Shown one piece after another: positions 44,946-56,700 of a stretch of DNA of 64,000 nt. The translations under genes were made by a program, and so were the position numbers. Every line of letters begins with the position of its first letter. The first letter of the stretch is position 1. Source of the stretch: Gavia stellata (lineage: Eukaryota; Chordata; Aves; Gaviiformes; Gaviidae); contig NC_082608.1 of NCBI RefSeq assembly GCF_030936135.1, forward strand, positions 6,173,035-6,237,034. The letters run 5' to 3'. The notes below the pieces were generated by a model, which was given only the letters and a program-made list of their open reading frames with translations, had not been told where the DNA came from and did no database searches.

Positions 44946-47900
44946 TCTAGGCACTACTGCAGACGTTTCTATACGTTCATGCATATTACGACTGTGCGTA
45001 ATGTGTGTTGTTGTATATGAAGTGTGTCTGCATATATAATCTGTATCAGCACATTTGACTGCCATCCTGTATCATTATAGTCTATATTAATGAGTCATCT
45101 TGTGAGACTACTGACATTTTTGTTTCCATTTATGGTTATAGTAGAATAAAGAGGTAAGAAGTAGGAGCAAGTTCTTTTTCTTAAATCCAGTGGTGTTTTG
45201 ACTCAGAATGTCTATTTCTGTGGGTTTCAGGATTTTTTTTTTAAACTAGGTACACTGTAACAATATATATATGGATCTTAGTTTACATGGGGTTAATAAC
45301 AACTGAATAATTACGGTAAAAAGAGGAATTGCAAAGTCAAATCACTAGAATGGCAGTCTGCTTACATCATTATGCATATAGCAATATTGTATGGTAGGTA
45401 GCTGCCCCATTGTCCTAAATTTTCAGGTTTAAGGCTGTATAGGATCAAGTAATTGTGGAAGAAAACTGGGAATCTGATGTGCTGCAGTTCTAAGAAAATC
45501 TTCATCTCATCTGTTAAGTATTTCTAGGTCGTGCTTTTCATTTTCTAAGCCAGTTAAAGAAAATGCACTGTTTTGTAACTGATTCCTGTTGTGTTTTCTG
45601 GGGAATATACTAATTTCTTTTGGTGCAATACAGATTAAGGAGTCCTTTGCTTATAAACATACATAAACAGTTTCTAGTTTAGGCACAGGAAATTTATTGT
45701 TAAAAAAGATAGCTTTATTTGTTGATGGAGACTAGCCACATTATGCTGGTTTCTGTTTACTTTTATTAAATCTGATATGTGATAGAAAAACTGTAAATCT
45801 GCTGGAGTTTTTAAGTATTTTATAAGGACAATCATCTTTTTAAATTATTTCCTCTTTTAATGTCTCAAATCAAATGTATTGCGACAAGCTATTAGGCTAT
45901 GAAATTCTTCATCACAGTAAATCAAGTTGGCACAGTGGCTTATAAAAGATCATCATCTATATTGATATCTTCAGGTCAAACAATCGCATTGCTGCTTACG
46001 TTGAATTGGTGCTACTGTCTATATGCTTTACTACAGGCCCTAATAGAGAGGAATGTTCTTGACTGTATTGAGGGGATTATTACAGATTTTTTTTTTTCTT
46101 TTTTACTAAAATTTTCTTGACCACAATAGTTAGATGTTTTGTATAATGCAACAACAAATTGTTTACAGATGTAAAACAATTTAAGTAATAATTATGTCAC
46201 AGTTTTTGTGCATGTTCTACAAAGACAGCGTAGGCTGAAGGTAATAGCCTTGTAGTATTTGAAGACAGCTAAATAATTGTTCTGAAATGTCAGTGGCTGT
46301 GACATTCTAAAAACAGTGACTTTCTCTTGAATGATGTCTGTTCCCTCTTAGAATCACATTGATTAATTAATAATGCTCAGATAGTAAAAGTTTTAATTTG
46401 AAGACAACATACGAGGTACAAGACATTAATTGCACCAAAGATAACATGCTAATTAAAAAAAGGTTCATGCACAGTTGTCTAAGGTTAAGAGTGTGCACTG
46501 AAATACTTGGAATAGAAACCTAATTATAATCTAATATCCAAATGCTGTGTTTTTGCGAAGGTAGCATCTTTTGTGCTTTCCGATTTTCTTTTTCTTGGGA
46601 AGTATTCTTTGCGCAGCGTTCCTTTTGCAGCGAAGCTCGTTCCAAAAGAAAGCAGGCTTTGTAAGCCAATGATTTAGAGCCGTATAAATAGTTCTGCGTT
46701 GAGTATTAGCTCCAAATGCAGTTGCAAAGATCATGTCAAAACAAATGTATTTAAAGCCACAGTTCAGAAGAGAAACAAAATGCAAACCTCTTTAAAAACA
46801 AGGAGTTGTTTTTACCTATTAGATGCTTCATTTTTAGGTAGAGGAATGGTGCACAGTGTAAGCAAGGTAATTGATAAAAGTCTTAAATATCAGTGCCTAC
46901 AGTTTATGTGGTGAGCTGGAGTCTGTCTCCTGGGCCAACCTCCATCTCATGCTCCTAGCAAAAATGGAAAGGAGGCAAATGCAACTCCTGTGGCTCTCCT
47001 ATGATTTATTCTATTGCAGTGCAATTTTCCAGCACAGCAGTTTCTACAATTCCTTCCTCTGTCCTCGGCAACCTTTCGGAAGTTTCAGCGTCACCTTATC
47101 TAGCTCACAGGAGTGAAGCAAAAGCTTCTAGCTCCAGAAAGCATTGGCTTTCATCTACAGGAACGCTGCACGTCAGGGCTGGCTTCAGGCTCAGTGAGAT
47201 CGGTCTGCCACTTGTGCCATGAGTAATATAAATAAATAGCATATATAATGCAAGTGTCATAGTTTAAGATACAAAGATTATCTCACATTGAACATTCATG
47301 GCTTTTTATGCATTCCCCATGCAGGGTTATGCAGTAGAAATATACCTTTATGTACCTCCTCGATTAAAATGAAACCTACAACTTCACACCAGAATAAAAC
47401 TAGATTAAATGGTAGTGAAGTGGGTTCTGAATTCTTACCTGCATGAAGGAATGGCTCTGGACATTGTGATCTCACACCACTATTAACATCCATTATTCGT
47501 TGGCTCGGAGGGAGCAGCCATTCTTAAGCTCTATAAACCGTTTATAAAATTCACTAACTCAAAGTGCAGCGGCAGTATCACTTATATTTTAAATCATCAA
47601 GGTGAATAATGGAAAAATGTCTCTGTGCAAGAGAATTAAGCAAATATTTAAAGAACATAGATCTTCAGCCTTGGCTTGCTCTACAGTTACCATAGGCAGC
47701 AGCAGCAGTTGCTGCTCTGTGCAGTTATATGCACGTGTAGGGGGAAGTATTGAGTTGCACACGAATACTACATATACAACTGAAATAGCTTCATATCGCT
47801 AATATTCTGCATTGTACAGTCATCCTTGTACTAAGGGAAAAAAAAGAAGTCGTAAATTATTTGAGTCAGTCAGATGCGTTACCAGAATAAAATCCATCAG

Positions 47901-48820
47901 TCACTTCTTATGAGTGGTTGTTCCATTCTGTGATCCTGTAGTGCCAAGAACTAATTCACCAAATAATATTTGTGTCATTTAGAAACCTAAATGGTTTAGA
48001 AGTTTGCACCCTAGTGCGCAGGGCTGAGGTCTAGACAGAAAGTGTCTAAATCCAAAAGTATGAGCTTTAAAAATCTCTGCTTCAGTGTTCTCTTCCCTAA
48101 AGCCCATAGGAACCTGCCATTTTTCTCAAAAGTGTTTAAACCTAGAGCAAGTTCCTGTGTTTCTACAGGTAGCCAACAATGCCACCATTTTGCAGAAAGC
48201 CTGGTAAAGGGAAGACCACAGCTTGATAAGACCTAGATCAAAAAGAAACTTTGCGACTGTGAACCCTGCTTTCATTCAGGGCTGTAGCCTCTGTTCTGGA
48301 ACGCGGCTGCCTACAAGTTACGCACAAGCAAGAACCAAAGGACAGTGCTCTGCAGAGCCAGCCCTAAGCCAGCGGAGGGGACTTTGTGTTTTGTATGTGG
48401 CACTGCTACACTGAAGGGGCAAACAAATGCCAGGGTACCTCCAAAGAAAGACTACTACATCTTCACTCAACCTGTAAGCATGTGGCTTTCTGTGGTTGTT
48501 TTTGGTTGTCTAACAAACCTTAGATAACAGAAGTAGAAGCAATTATAAAGAATTAGTTTCTAATCAGAAATTTTCTGTAAATGGAGGCTGTATGAATATT
48601 ACCACTTTTTTGGCTCCTTAATTTGATACCCAACTGGATATTCACATACGACCTGGGGATTAAATTTTGGAGCCTGATTTATCCTTTATCCTTACAGATT
48701 CTAGTGCTTTTGGCTTATTCTCTTTGCCTTTGGAACAACAGTCCTTTAAGTTTTCCTACTTACGTTTTCTTGTTACCTAAAATCTGTACCCTGTAATGTT
48801 AGAAGCTTTATTATTTTCGT
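44946..48820 (+). other. TOX3 intron 1 segment, nothing recognised
   Basis: AT-rich intronic DNA. A homeodomain-like palindromic run ATTGATTAATTAATAAT lies at 46358-46374; a TATATATA run near 45260-45275. No exon, RNA gene or repeat family supported. Confidence 0.5.
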
Positions 48821-48822
48821 TA

Positions 48823-48935
48823 GACTCTGAGGGCCAAGAGTTACTGAGAAGTTAAGTAACTTGGTCAAGGTCATGCAGACTCAGGTGGCAGAATTAGGAA
48901 TTGTAGGTATCTTTTCTTAGCTGTAATTCCATCCT
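48823..48935 (-). repeat. MIR (CORE-SINE) relic
   Basis: Plus-strand 'tgagaagttaagtaacttgg' followed by 'tcaaggtcatgcagactcag' and 'gtggcagaattaggaattgt' matches the reverse MIR core (agaggttaagtaacttgcccaaggtcacacag ... gtggcagagccgggattcg) very closely over about 60 bases, with a decayed continuation. Confidence 0.85.
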
Positions 48936-51900
48936 TCCTTTCCTAGTAAGTGGTTCCTAGTAAGATGCAGAAACCTGTAGATAACTCCCTTGAGACTGTT
49001 ACATGTGTATCGGTGGCTTCCAGGGAAGAAATTAAAAAGCTGCATTGGGCTGTAATCAGTGGAAGTCCCTGGGCTGGTTACAGTTCCCTGGGCTCAGGAG
49101 ATTGCACTGTAGCATTAAAACGATTTCCCCCTGCCCCATGGCACAGGTTGGGTTTTCCTAGGTTACCCCATTTGTGTGTCTGAGGCCTCTCTAACTCTTC
49201 AGGGAATCATGTTCAAGAAATAAATAAAAGAATCTGTCTTCCAAGAGTAGTGATTCCAAATCAGCCCTAACAGATGTGAGAATATCTTCTTGTGCCAGAA
49301 AAATAAAAAATTCACAGGAATATGTTCCTGTTGGTTATTGCTCAGGGATAGAGACACTTTCAGATTTGATTCTAGCTTAAATGACACATACCATTGTTTA
49401 AAAAAAGCTCGAAAAGAGCATACATAGATTTAAGTTAGCAAAGTTGTGTAGAGTTTTTCATAGGGTATTTGTACTTTTAGTAAAGTGCTTTTACTTGGAC
49501 TGGGCGTTGTTTAGGTGCTCTTAATTATATTTTTCTCTTCTGCTTTCAAGAACAGACCTTATCATCCAATAAGGTGTAAATTAATTTCCTCCAGAATAAA
49601 AAGATATCTGAACTACCAGCTATTTGCTTATGCAGTAGAAGACAAAGACATTACCCTTTGAAAACCAAATCTTCTGCTTATGTTTTTTTCTTATGCAGAC
49701 TTCAAAATACACTAAGCCCTATAGAAAAGGTAATGTTTGTGAATGCTTTCCTGAAAAATACTGAAGTGTGTGTTCTGCATCACATTGCATTAAATACTTT
49801 TCTTGGCATTCAAAATACTGCTTTTTTCAAGGCAGCTTATTTGTAGTGTCTGGATTTTTGAAAATAAAGAAACCGCATTTCATAGTCAATAACATCTGAG
49901 GCCTTTTCAGCCTGTAGATGTCTGCGTAACAGCAACTTGGTACGGTTGGTGCTTCAGTTCAGCAAATGCCAGAATTCTCCATTACTCATGATTTATTTTT
50001 TTTAACATAGTGTGGTTCCATGTAGGAAGATGCTCTTCTGTAGACGGTACTTACCTTCTACGCTACAGAAATGAGTTTAATGTTCTTTGGAACAGAATCC
50101 TGAAAGCACTTATTTGAGTGGAATGGGCTGAATTGCTCTATCACATTGAGCAATTGATGGTTAGTACATTGACAGTGGTGTGACAGCTTTCAGGCTTAGA
50201 AAATACAGCCTTTAGGGCAGTTTATCTAACTGTGGTAACAGCAGAAGTTAGGACAGTTATCTAAAAGCTCAGTCTTTCGGTATTTCACAGAGGTTATTAT
50301 TTTGGAGTCATTATCCCGGAGCTCATTATTTCATTGTAACAGAGGTTCACATCAGAAAGCCTGGAAGATGCTCCTTCAAAGAGTTACTGTCTTGGCAAGC
50401 CATAAACAGATGTTTCAGATCAAAGCTGGTGAGCGTGCTGTGTGGAGACACCAGTAAAATTCCATGTAAACTGAATATTCAAGGGCCAAAGGACCTTTTC
50501 TAGCACCTTTTGATCAGCTCCCTGTAAAGAGAAGTGCTGTTACGACTATTACTGAAAACAGTACATCAGTGGCACTGTCCTGGAAATGATCATCAGCAAC
50601 TCGTAGCACAGCATGCATGGTCAGAAGTATTGTAGCTGGTGTAATAGGTGTTAGGTAGGAAAAAAGTCTCTCTGAGAACAGTTTAAACAAGCTGTAACAA
50701 GAACTGAGGCAGATGAAGCTACTACACTAAATGAGGAAGAGATGCTCAATGAAATGATATCCTGAGGACAACATGTGTCAGATGCAAATATATTACTGCC
50801 TGCAAAGGAAAGCCGAGTGGGCTTTTTTTTAAATTTTGTTTAAGTGTAACAAACAGTTGGTGTAATTAGCTGGTTTGACAATTCAGGGCCAATTATTGGG
50901 GAGGGGAAAAAAATAAAAAGGAACTTGAATTTTAAAGTATCATAGAACTCAGCTGTGTAGAGCACAGAAGCTGTGTGCGTGGAATACAGAGTCATTGCTG
51001 CTCTTGGGGAGCGCAGCAGTGCCCGCCTGCAAGTAGCTGAAATAGTGGACAAACAATTGTCAAAATCTGAGCTTCTCTAAGCCATACCTGTGAATGAGAC
51101 TGATGCAGACCATCTGAAATCACTCTTCCCCACAGCCCAAGTTGTTCCAAGCATACTGAACTGAACTTGGGAAGAATTCTTTCCTTCGCAGGAACTGGAA
51201 ACACGCTAGGTAAAGCTCTCATGAAAGTCAATGACTTTCTAGATGCGATGCTATGAAGGGCTTAGATTTTGAACCTGTGCATTGAAGTCTTTCCTTGCAA
51301 GCTTTTTTCATTGATGCTCATTTCATAACTGAATAGGTTCAGTATCACTGTATTTGTTAAAAGAATCAATGTGTAAAAGTCCAATTTTGAAGAAGGGAAG
51401 GCTCTAGCTGTGCATACATAATGGTTTGAAAGTCCAAGCCTGCATTGTATGTGCAGTCTGTTCTGACAGCAAGTGTTATTGCTCGCTAGGTCATTAGTTG
51501 GCTTTCTACCTCGAATATACTACTTATTCTTTTTAATGTTATAGTTACTATTAAATGCTCCCCTTATGACGATTTCTGATGCCCTGCTAGCATAGCAAGC
51601 AGCTCTATAGTCCACTTAAAATATAAATGAGTTTTCTGTGTTTTTTCTCCTTGATGTCAGCTCATGTATCATAATGAAAAAGAGGAAGAGAAAAGCCACG
51701 ACAGCTTAAGTTTTCTACTACTTTGTACTGAACAGTTCTTAAAAAGTTTTACAGAAGGGACAAGAAAACTTACAAAGCCTTTATGAAAACTTATTCCTTT
51801 ATTTGTGCTTGATTTTTCTACTGGAATAGCTGTATCGGGAGGGGAGTTCAAGGGTCTTAATTTTTAATGTCTACTCCAACAGTAAGAATGTATCTCTTTG

Positions 51901-52860
51901 AATTTTGTGGAATTATTGTAATAACTTCACACCTTGTATAAAATTTCAGATTTTTGCCATTGTTATAACCTCTGCTAATGAAAATGTCCATTAAAGTGCC
52001 ACGAATATTCGTGCTGTGCTTGAAATTCTGCACATCATTTTCTAAACTAAGCCATTAGCATTGATAGATACTGTTATTTTGCAAATCTTCACTTCAGCAA
52101 TTTGTACATGTCAAATTTAACCGCTGCACAATACCTATATAGAGTCATAAAAACATCTGAGTTTAGTGCTGTCTATACACGGCTTTCAGTATCTCTTTTG
52201 ACGGTTGATAACAATCATGCTGCTAGACATGTTTTTCACTGTATAATGCAGAACACAGGTCACTATTGGTAAACCTATTCTAATCATGGCTTCTCAGAAC
52301 ACAAATCCATTAACCTGTAGTGATAACCCTGCTGCAAAGACTCGACACAAACAATGCTGCGCTATAAATGATAGAGTTCATGGCTGAACTGCATTTGAAA
52401 GGGCATTCTGAATAAAGTTAAGAAAGTAATGTAGAAGAAAAGTTAATGAAATTTAAGATGAGCTCGCTGCTGTCAAGGTACAACTCCTTGCTGAAGTTTC
52501 TACTCAGAGAAAGGCTAATTCCAACTAGGATATTGCGCTACTGTATGCGTAGCCTAAGTCAAGCGATATAGAATACTTTTGCTTTTTTTTTTCTGAAGGT
52601 ATTTAGCAAATACTTTTACAGGTTTAACGTCCCTCAGTCTTGAAGAACTGAAGAGCCACTTCATCATCAAGAGCCATAGAATAATTCTGGCATGCCAGAT
52701 GATGGTGATGGTAAAGCTGACATTATCGTAACACATCATCATCACTTTTGATGAAATGTTCCACAGCAAACATCAGCTAGCTGAGGTGAAAATCTGTTTT
52801 CTTTCTTGTTTGACTCCACTTCTTGGAATATCTGTTGTTTGCTTGGGGGTTTTTCCCCTC
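48936..52860 (+). other. TOX3 intron 1 segment, nothing recognised
   Basis: AT-rich unique-looking DNA without recognisable repeat or exon. A G/T tract (GGGGGTTTTTCCCC) lies at 52844-52858. Some stretches, for example 52000-52230, lack low complexity and repeats and could be conserved non-coding sequence, but this needs a cross-species alignment. Confidence 0.45.
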
Positions 52861-52866
52861 TTAACT

Positions 52867-53193
52867 CTAGCATATAGGGATTCTCCCTACATATATGTAT
52901 GGCTTCTGGGAAGCAGATGAAATGATTGCTTTTTTCCCTTGATCAGGTCTTCTGAGACCTAAGAGTAGTTTCTCTCTCACGCCTTCTGAGACTTTCATGT
53001 AACATTGGTAGCTCTTGCTGTACATAGGATCATCTTTGGGGGCTGTGCTAAGATCTCTCTCCCACTTGTTTTTTTCAACAAGTTCCTTGAAAACTGCCTC
53101 AGGCCTCTCTTTTTCATTGTTTAGTGTTTTGATTTTTCTAGCTCCCAACCTTGGCAAAACAATTCTTCTAATCTTGTTGGAATTGGGCTTCAT
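52867..53193 (-). other. Unrecognised 108-codon open frame, minus strand
   Basis: The frame starts ATG (53193) directly after an in-frame TGA and ends TAG (52867). Its peptide is basic and hydrophilic with a mixed, protein-like composition (motif words IRRIVLPRLGARKIK, ELVEKNKWERDL, KVSEGVREKLLLGL), unlike the low-complexity frames around it. I do not recognise a family. Continuing past the stop in other frames gives further protein-like but broken stretches, so a decayed retrocopy or transposon remnant is conceivable; length alone is within chance for the window. A possible hAT terminus lies about 160 bases away at 53350-53365. Confidence 0.2.
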
Positions 53194-53349
53194 TCAGGAA
53201 CTGACTTTGGTAAAATATTGAAAAGTCATTGTCGTTTTGTAACCAGAGACTGGTTTAGAGCAGTTTGTTTCATTATTAACTTGGTATTAATCTTTTGGAA
53301 GAAGTCACCTCAGACAAAGAGAATTTGTAGGTAAATGGGCACGTGGCTG

Positions 53350-53365
53350 GGTTTGAGAACCACTG
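53350..53365 (-). mobile_element. Possible hAT (Charlie-type) terminal inverted repeat
   Basis: On the minus strand the sequence reads CAGTGGTTCTCAAACC, the characteristic start of hAT-Charlie-like DNA transposon termini. If real, the element extends leftward from 53365. I could not find the matching CAGTGG end or an 8-base target duplication, so only a decayed or partial copy is possible. Confidence 0.35.
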
Positions 53366-53466
53366 GATCTACAAGCTGATCTTTCCAAGTTGCTTGATGT
53401 TGACAATCAGCTGTTTGCAGCAGCTGTAGACTGAGCCACAGGAGAAAAACACTTGTGAAGTTTTCT

Positions 53467-53492
53467 AATGTCTCTGTCATCGCAGAGACATT
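53467..53492. repeat. Perfect 10-bp hairpin, 6-base loop
   Basis: AATGTCTCTG (53467-53476) and CAGAGACATT (53483-53492) are exact reverse complements around TCATCG. Tight and perfect, but short; no element or gene attaches to it. Confidence 0.85.
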
Positions 53493-53695
53493 CGTTCATT
53501 CTTGAGAGAATCTGTTCCTACAAAGAAAATGGCCAAGGCCTATGTCGTCGGTGAAGGAAACGTGACAAACTTTGACCTTGGAATCAGTGCACAGGGCCTG
53601 AAATCTTCAGCATCTCATCAAGCAAGTAAGAGAGAACCCATTTTTTTGCTTCCAAAAAGAGGCTCACTGTGTATTGGTAAAGGCATTTGCAGTCA

Positions 53696-53734
53696 CAGAT
53701 ACTAATGCGGATATCCAGATACTAATGCAGATTA
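53696..53734 (+). repeat. Short tandem duplication, 20-base period
   Basis: CAGATACTAATGCGGATAT (53696-53714) is followed by CAGATACTAATGCAGATTA (53716-53734) and a partial third unit ACTAATACAG. A small minisatellite-like expansion with few differences between units. Confidence 0.75.
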
Positions 53735-53739
53735 TACTA

Positions 53740-56700
53740 ATACAGCGTAATACTGGCTTGGCTCAGGTGGAACCTAATGCCACCGATGGCTTTCTTGTGA
53801 ATTGTCCCTTGTCTTGTAAAAGCCTGATGAAAACGTTGCCAGGGATTGTTGTGTGATTGCTCTAATGCTGATGTAAGAACATATAATTACGATTATAAAG
53901 CAGCTCAGATCAGCATTCCAGCTCATAGACAAGCATTCCTTATGTTGTGCAGGGAAGTGCACCACCTTATCAGCGATTACTTAGTTACTACCTGTCATGC
54001 ATTTTGTAGTCAGGAAATTAATGTACCTACCATAAATACACCTATGCCAGGTCTTGATTGTAAATCATACATCTGTTAATAATTTTTCTTGTCCGCACTT
54101 TTGGAAATGTTTTCAGTATTTCAGCATAGTTTCTGATCCTTGTAGAACCCTGTAAAATAATGACGGAAAATAAGATGTTCTATGTTTTCCCTTGAAGTTA
54201 GGCACAGTTTGAATGCTTCTAAAAAGAAAAGTAAAAATTTTAGTGCTGTAAATCCAACTTACCATGACTGAAGTATCTGTTCATGAAAGGACTCTATTTG
54301 GTTTGTATAAAAGAAGTCTCTGGTCATTTTCTGGTGGTCACAGTGAAATCCATCTTACCCTCTGTATCATAGATACCTATTTTCTGTTTGTTTCTGCAGT
54401 CTTTACTTGCATTCAGCAATGTTTTCCTGGATGAGTAAGTCCCTGGTGTGCTTAGCAGCTGTATGGAACCACTCATGTAAGACCTGATCAACATGAAAAA
54501 GGGTTGAAGAACTTACTGCCTAAACGAAATCTATGTGGGTGTATTTTAATTGCTACATTACCATGACAGTCTACAGAATTTATAATTCTAAAGACTTCTT
54601 TGAAAAAAGAAAGATAAGCGGCTTGTGTGCAATAGAAAAACAGAGTCGATACATCAGATGTTTGTCAGATAAACATTGTAGATCTACCCTAACGAAGGTA
54701 TTGCACTTGCATGAACGTCTGAGATAGTTTTAATGTCAAAAGCTTAACACCTTTTGGTGCCTTTAGCCTTTCTGATTTCCCTAAGTGATCATAAAGTTAT
54801 AAACAGCCTTTCTAGGAGGTCTCTGAGAATCCTGTTAGGAGCTTTTTATTATACTGGCAAATTCATATTGAATTGGTATTCATTTTCACTATTACAGAAT
54901 AATCAAATCACTGCTCTTGTTACTATACTGTTGAAAAAGAAAATAATGAGGATGTAATGTAAAACTGCTAATGTGATGAAGCGCTCTTATTATGTTAGGT
55001 TAAGAATGCTACGGCTGCTTATTCCAGCTTGCGTCAAAGCAGTGATTGAGGGAGGAAATGGAGGGCGTTTCGTTTGTGACAAGAGGTTACGTACATTCTC
55101 ATTTGAATGTGTAATTGTCTTTTGGTGGCCGAAGGGGTGATTGCTTTGCCTACTTGTGCTTTCTGCCAGGCTGTGTTGCTGGTTCTGGACTGGAAGAACA
55201 CTGCTGTTCCTACTGTCACACACGCGGTGCTGCGATCTCCTTTTTAATCATGAGTAGCATCTGATGGTTCTCTCTCCAGAAGAAATGGCTCATATAGTCT
55301 TTTATGTTCATCTGAGCTTTTTTCCAGAAGGGAATAGAGCTTTTAGAGTACGTTGTTAGGAAGCACAACAAGCCCCCTGAAGGTTCAAACCTGACAGGGA
55401 TGTTAGGAGGCAGGTCAAGTGACTGCCTAATGAAGATGAATGGAGAAAATTGCTGGTACAAGAATCACGTGGTGGGCGCTTAGCCCAGGTTGCTGAAAGT
55501 GTGATGGAATCTCACGGCTTCATTTATCAGTGTCATATTTGGCCTAAAAGTGAGCAGTATTGTTCTCATTTCTTCCAGATGGATAGGTCAACTTTAATAT
55601 TTATTGCTCTTGTAGAACATTTGTTTGATGTATTTCCATTAGCTAGGCAATAATAGAAAAGCAGCGGAGAGAAACATAAAACAGCTCCCTTCCTCTTCAG
55701 CTGAAATATGGGATACACTAATGTGTAAATATGTCTAAGACTGTCACTGATTTTTTTAATTTTTTTTTATTTGACGACATGATCTTACATATTAAGGAGT
55801 TTTAGAAAAATAATGGAAAAAACACATCAAGGAAATATGTTTGGTGTGTCATTGTTAATCTTTTCATGAGCTTATAGTGCCTTTCAGGAGTGGCTTTTGC
55901 TTAAGAATGTCAACTTTTCATATATATATATGGAGAGAGAGAGAAGACACAATAGCACTGTGTTTGAAGGACTGTTATAAGACTGGAAGTATTTTAGCAA
56001 AATCAACCTACAATTTTGGATTTCTAAAATGGAATAGAAAGATGTTTGTTTCTGTCATCTTTTTTCCTTCATTTCTGTCATCGCTAATTACTTTTTCTGT
56101 GATGGGAAAAGACCACTTAATCTGGGTTGATGTAGAATTTTAAATAGATAAGGGGTCTAACCATTACAAAATGGTGGCTTGTAGCTAATAGTGGCAACCC
56201 CTGGTTACTGCTTATTAACTGATTTTTTTCCCCATTTATAGGAATCAGGTTGAAGGTGTTTGACATATATTATTTTATACTGTGGAAGGAAACTTAGCTG
56301 TTTGTGAAGCAGGTGTTGTGTTAAGTGCAGTGCAAACATCCTAGCCATATGTTTCTATAATTTAAATTAATTTGGTACAGTCATACTGTTAATCTTTAGT
56401 GACTTGTTGATTGGCATTTTGCAGACATATTTCTGGAAGGCACCCAATACCATTTTCTGTAGCCTTTCTGGCAGTAGCAGAGAGTAACATTTCCACAAAT
56501 TGGAATCTTGTACAGCTCTGGGAAGGGAGCCAAGATTTAAATTAGACAATAACCTCTGCTCTGTATATAGCTTCTATTCTTCAGCTGTAGGGAAAGTGAT
56601 TTGTTTAATACAGTCAGCTCTGTAGCATATAATAGACTGATATATGAGTCACTCCTTGGCAATGTGTGTTTCTTAAATTTATATAGATTGAACAACTAGT

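Noticed and set aside
47698..47720. CAG/CTG inverted words (AGCAGCAGCAGTTGCTGCTC)
   Set aside because: Only three or four trinucleotide units; not an expanded repeat and no exon context.
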